Of a stretch of DNA of 6,276 bases, positions 5,432-6,276 are shown piece after piece. The translations under genes and the position numbers were made by a program. Source of the DNA: Methylobacter sp. Its GTDB lineage: Bacteria > Pseudomonadota > Gammaproteobacteria > Methylococcales > Methylomonadaceae. The number at the start of each line of letters is the position of its first letter. Position 1 is the stretch's first letter. The notes beneath the pieces were generated by a model, which searched no databases, was not told the DNA's origin, and saw only the letters and a program-made list of their open reading frames with translations. The stretch covers positions 1 to 6,276 of the forward strand of contig PMJA01000418.1 of the NCBI GenBank assembly GCA_003158415.1. Direction: 5' to 3'.

Positions 5432-6276
5432 TCAATCCCGCTTCCAAACAACGCGGTTCACGTAATCTGTATAGCTAAGGATAATTCGCAGCACTTTTTC
5501 AGACACGTTTGGCATGCTGTAGTCGTCTACTTGTCGCAACAGGCGTGCATGATTGTCCCGTTCCTGATGTTCCAGCACAGCCAATGCTTGCATAACACGC
5601 TCTACTTTCAAGCCGACCATCATAACAGACGCTTCTTCCATAGCTTCAGGTCTTTCATGCGCCTCGCGAATATTAAGGGCAGGAAAACTCAGGATAGATG
5701 ATTCTTCAGAAATCGTGCCGCTATCAGACAACACCACTTTTGCCTCTAACTGGAGCTTAACATAATCTATAAAACCTAAAGGTTTCATTAAGTTAATTAA
5801 TGGATTAAATTCGACTGCCGTTTCTTCAATTCTTTTGCGCGTTCGCGGGTGCGTAGAAATAATAATAGGCAATTGATAATGTTCAGCTATGGCATTAAGT
5901 GTTTCTACCAAAGCAAAAAAATTGCGGTCTGAACTGATATTTTCCTCTCTATGCGCAGAGACAACAAAATAGCGTCTTTTTTCGAGATTCAAGTTTTCAA
6001 GTATTAAAGATGCATTAATTTCCGGCAATCGCGATTGGATCACTTCAAACATCGGACTGCCTGTTTTAATAATCCGGTCTGCGGGTAATCCTTCTCTTAA
6101 TAAATACTCACGCGCAATATCACTATAGGTCAGATTAATATCGCTGATATGGTCGACAATTTTGCGATTGGTTTCTTCGGGAACTCGCTGATCAAAACAG
6201 CGATTTCCTGCCTCCATGTGGAAAATAGGAATCTGACGTTTTTTTGCTGGAATGGCACACAGGCAACTATTGGTAT
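5432..6276 (-). CDS. fnlC: UDP-N-acetyl-hexosamine 2-epimerase, FnlC/WbjD type (5' part cut by window edge)
   Basis: This is a non-hydrolysing UDP-GlcNAc 2-epimerase family enzyme (GT-B fold, cytoplasmic). The reading frame stays open to the right edge: 19 codons before the Met at 6217 read TNSCLCAIPAKKRQIPIFH, so that Met is internal (FHMEAGNRCFD) and the true start lies outside. About 280 residues are visible against about 370-380 for the family, so roughly 95 N-terminal residues are missing. Visible motifs, numbered within the fragment, are PEETNR near 33, SAHREEN at about 106-112, STHPRTRKR, DSGTISEESS at about 184-193 and HERPE at about 206-210, which belong to the active-site and UDP-binding regions. 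The wording HMEAGNRCFDQRVPEE and DSGTISEESS resembles FnlC/WbjD/Cap5G, which makes UDP-L-FucNAc from its talo/pneumo precursor, more than housekeeping WecB. The WbuB-like gene downstream supports this. The family is certain; the FucNAc branch is likely. TGA is followed by TAC and then the next gene's ATG. Confidence 0.9.
   Translation of the reverse strand, partial: TNSCLCAIPAKKRQIPIFHMEAGNRCFDQRVPEETNRKIVDHISDINLTYSDIAREYLLREGLPADRIIKTGSPMFEVIQSRLPEINASLILENLNLEKRRYFVVSAHREENISSDRNFFALVETLNAIAEHYQLPIIISTHPRTRKRIEETAVEFNPLINLMKPLGFIDYVKLQLEAKVVLSDSGTISEESSILSFPALNIREAHERPEAMEEASVMMVGLKVERVMQALAVLEHQERDNHARLLRQVDDYSMPNVSEKVLRIILSYTDYVNRVVWKRD

Noticed and set aside
6215..6217. ATG at 6217 as the start of the epimerase
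   Set aside because: The frame stays open to the window edge and the residues before this Met (PIFH) continue a conserved family motif, so the Met is internal.

Overview
The window is a compact stretch of a surface-polysaccharide (O-antigen, capsule or exopolysaccharide) biosynthesis locus. All seven genes lie on the minus strand, so transcription runs from the right edge to the left. Moderate and uneven base composition, together with protein types resembling O-antigen genes of Pseudomonas and enteric bacteria, suggests a Gram-negative proteobacterium, most likely a gammaproteobacterium. The genus cannot be named from this sequence.

Layout in transcription order (right to left): (1) 6276-5432, a UDP-N-acetyl-hexosamine 2-epimerase of the FnlC/WbjD type, cut by the right edge; (2) 5428-4202, a GT4 glycosyltransferase of the WbuB type; (3) 4152-3541, a PglC-like monotopic phosphoglycosyltransferase; (4) 3551-2871, a NeuD/PglD-like left-handed beta-helix acyltransferase; (5) 2874-2434, a MaoC/PhaJ-like (R)-specific enoyl-CoA hydratase; (6) 2328-1150, a DegT/DnrJ/EryC1/StrS PLP-dependent sugar aminotransferase; (7) 1070-18, a WecA/WbpL-like polytopic phosphoglycosyltransferase. 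The largest gap is 105 bases. There are no RNA genes, mobile elements, CRISPR arrays or convincing terminators.

How the genes may work together: genes 1 and 2 look like the end of the UDP-L-FucNAc pathway plus its transferase, as in fnlA-fnlB-fnlC-wbuB clusters. Genes 3, 4 and 6 match the PglC-PglD-PglE set, in which a 4-keto sugar nucleotide is aminated, N-acylated and loaded on undecaprenyl phosphate. The 4,6-dehydratase that should precede this step is not in the window.

The most interesting feature is gene 5. A short-chain enoyl-CoA hydratase with an intact catalytic motif sits between the acyltransferase and the aminotransferase, and its start overlaps the acyltransferase stop (ATGA). 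This suggests that the sugar amine may be decorated with an (R)-3-hydroxyacyl group such as 3-hydroxybutyryl rather than plain acetyl, with the hydratase making the acyl-CoA donor. That is inference. A second oddity is the presence of two initiating transferases from unrelated folds (genes 3 and 7) in one cluster.
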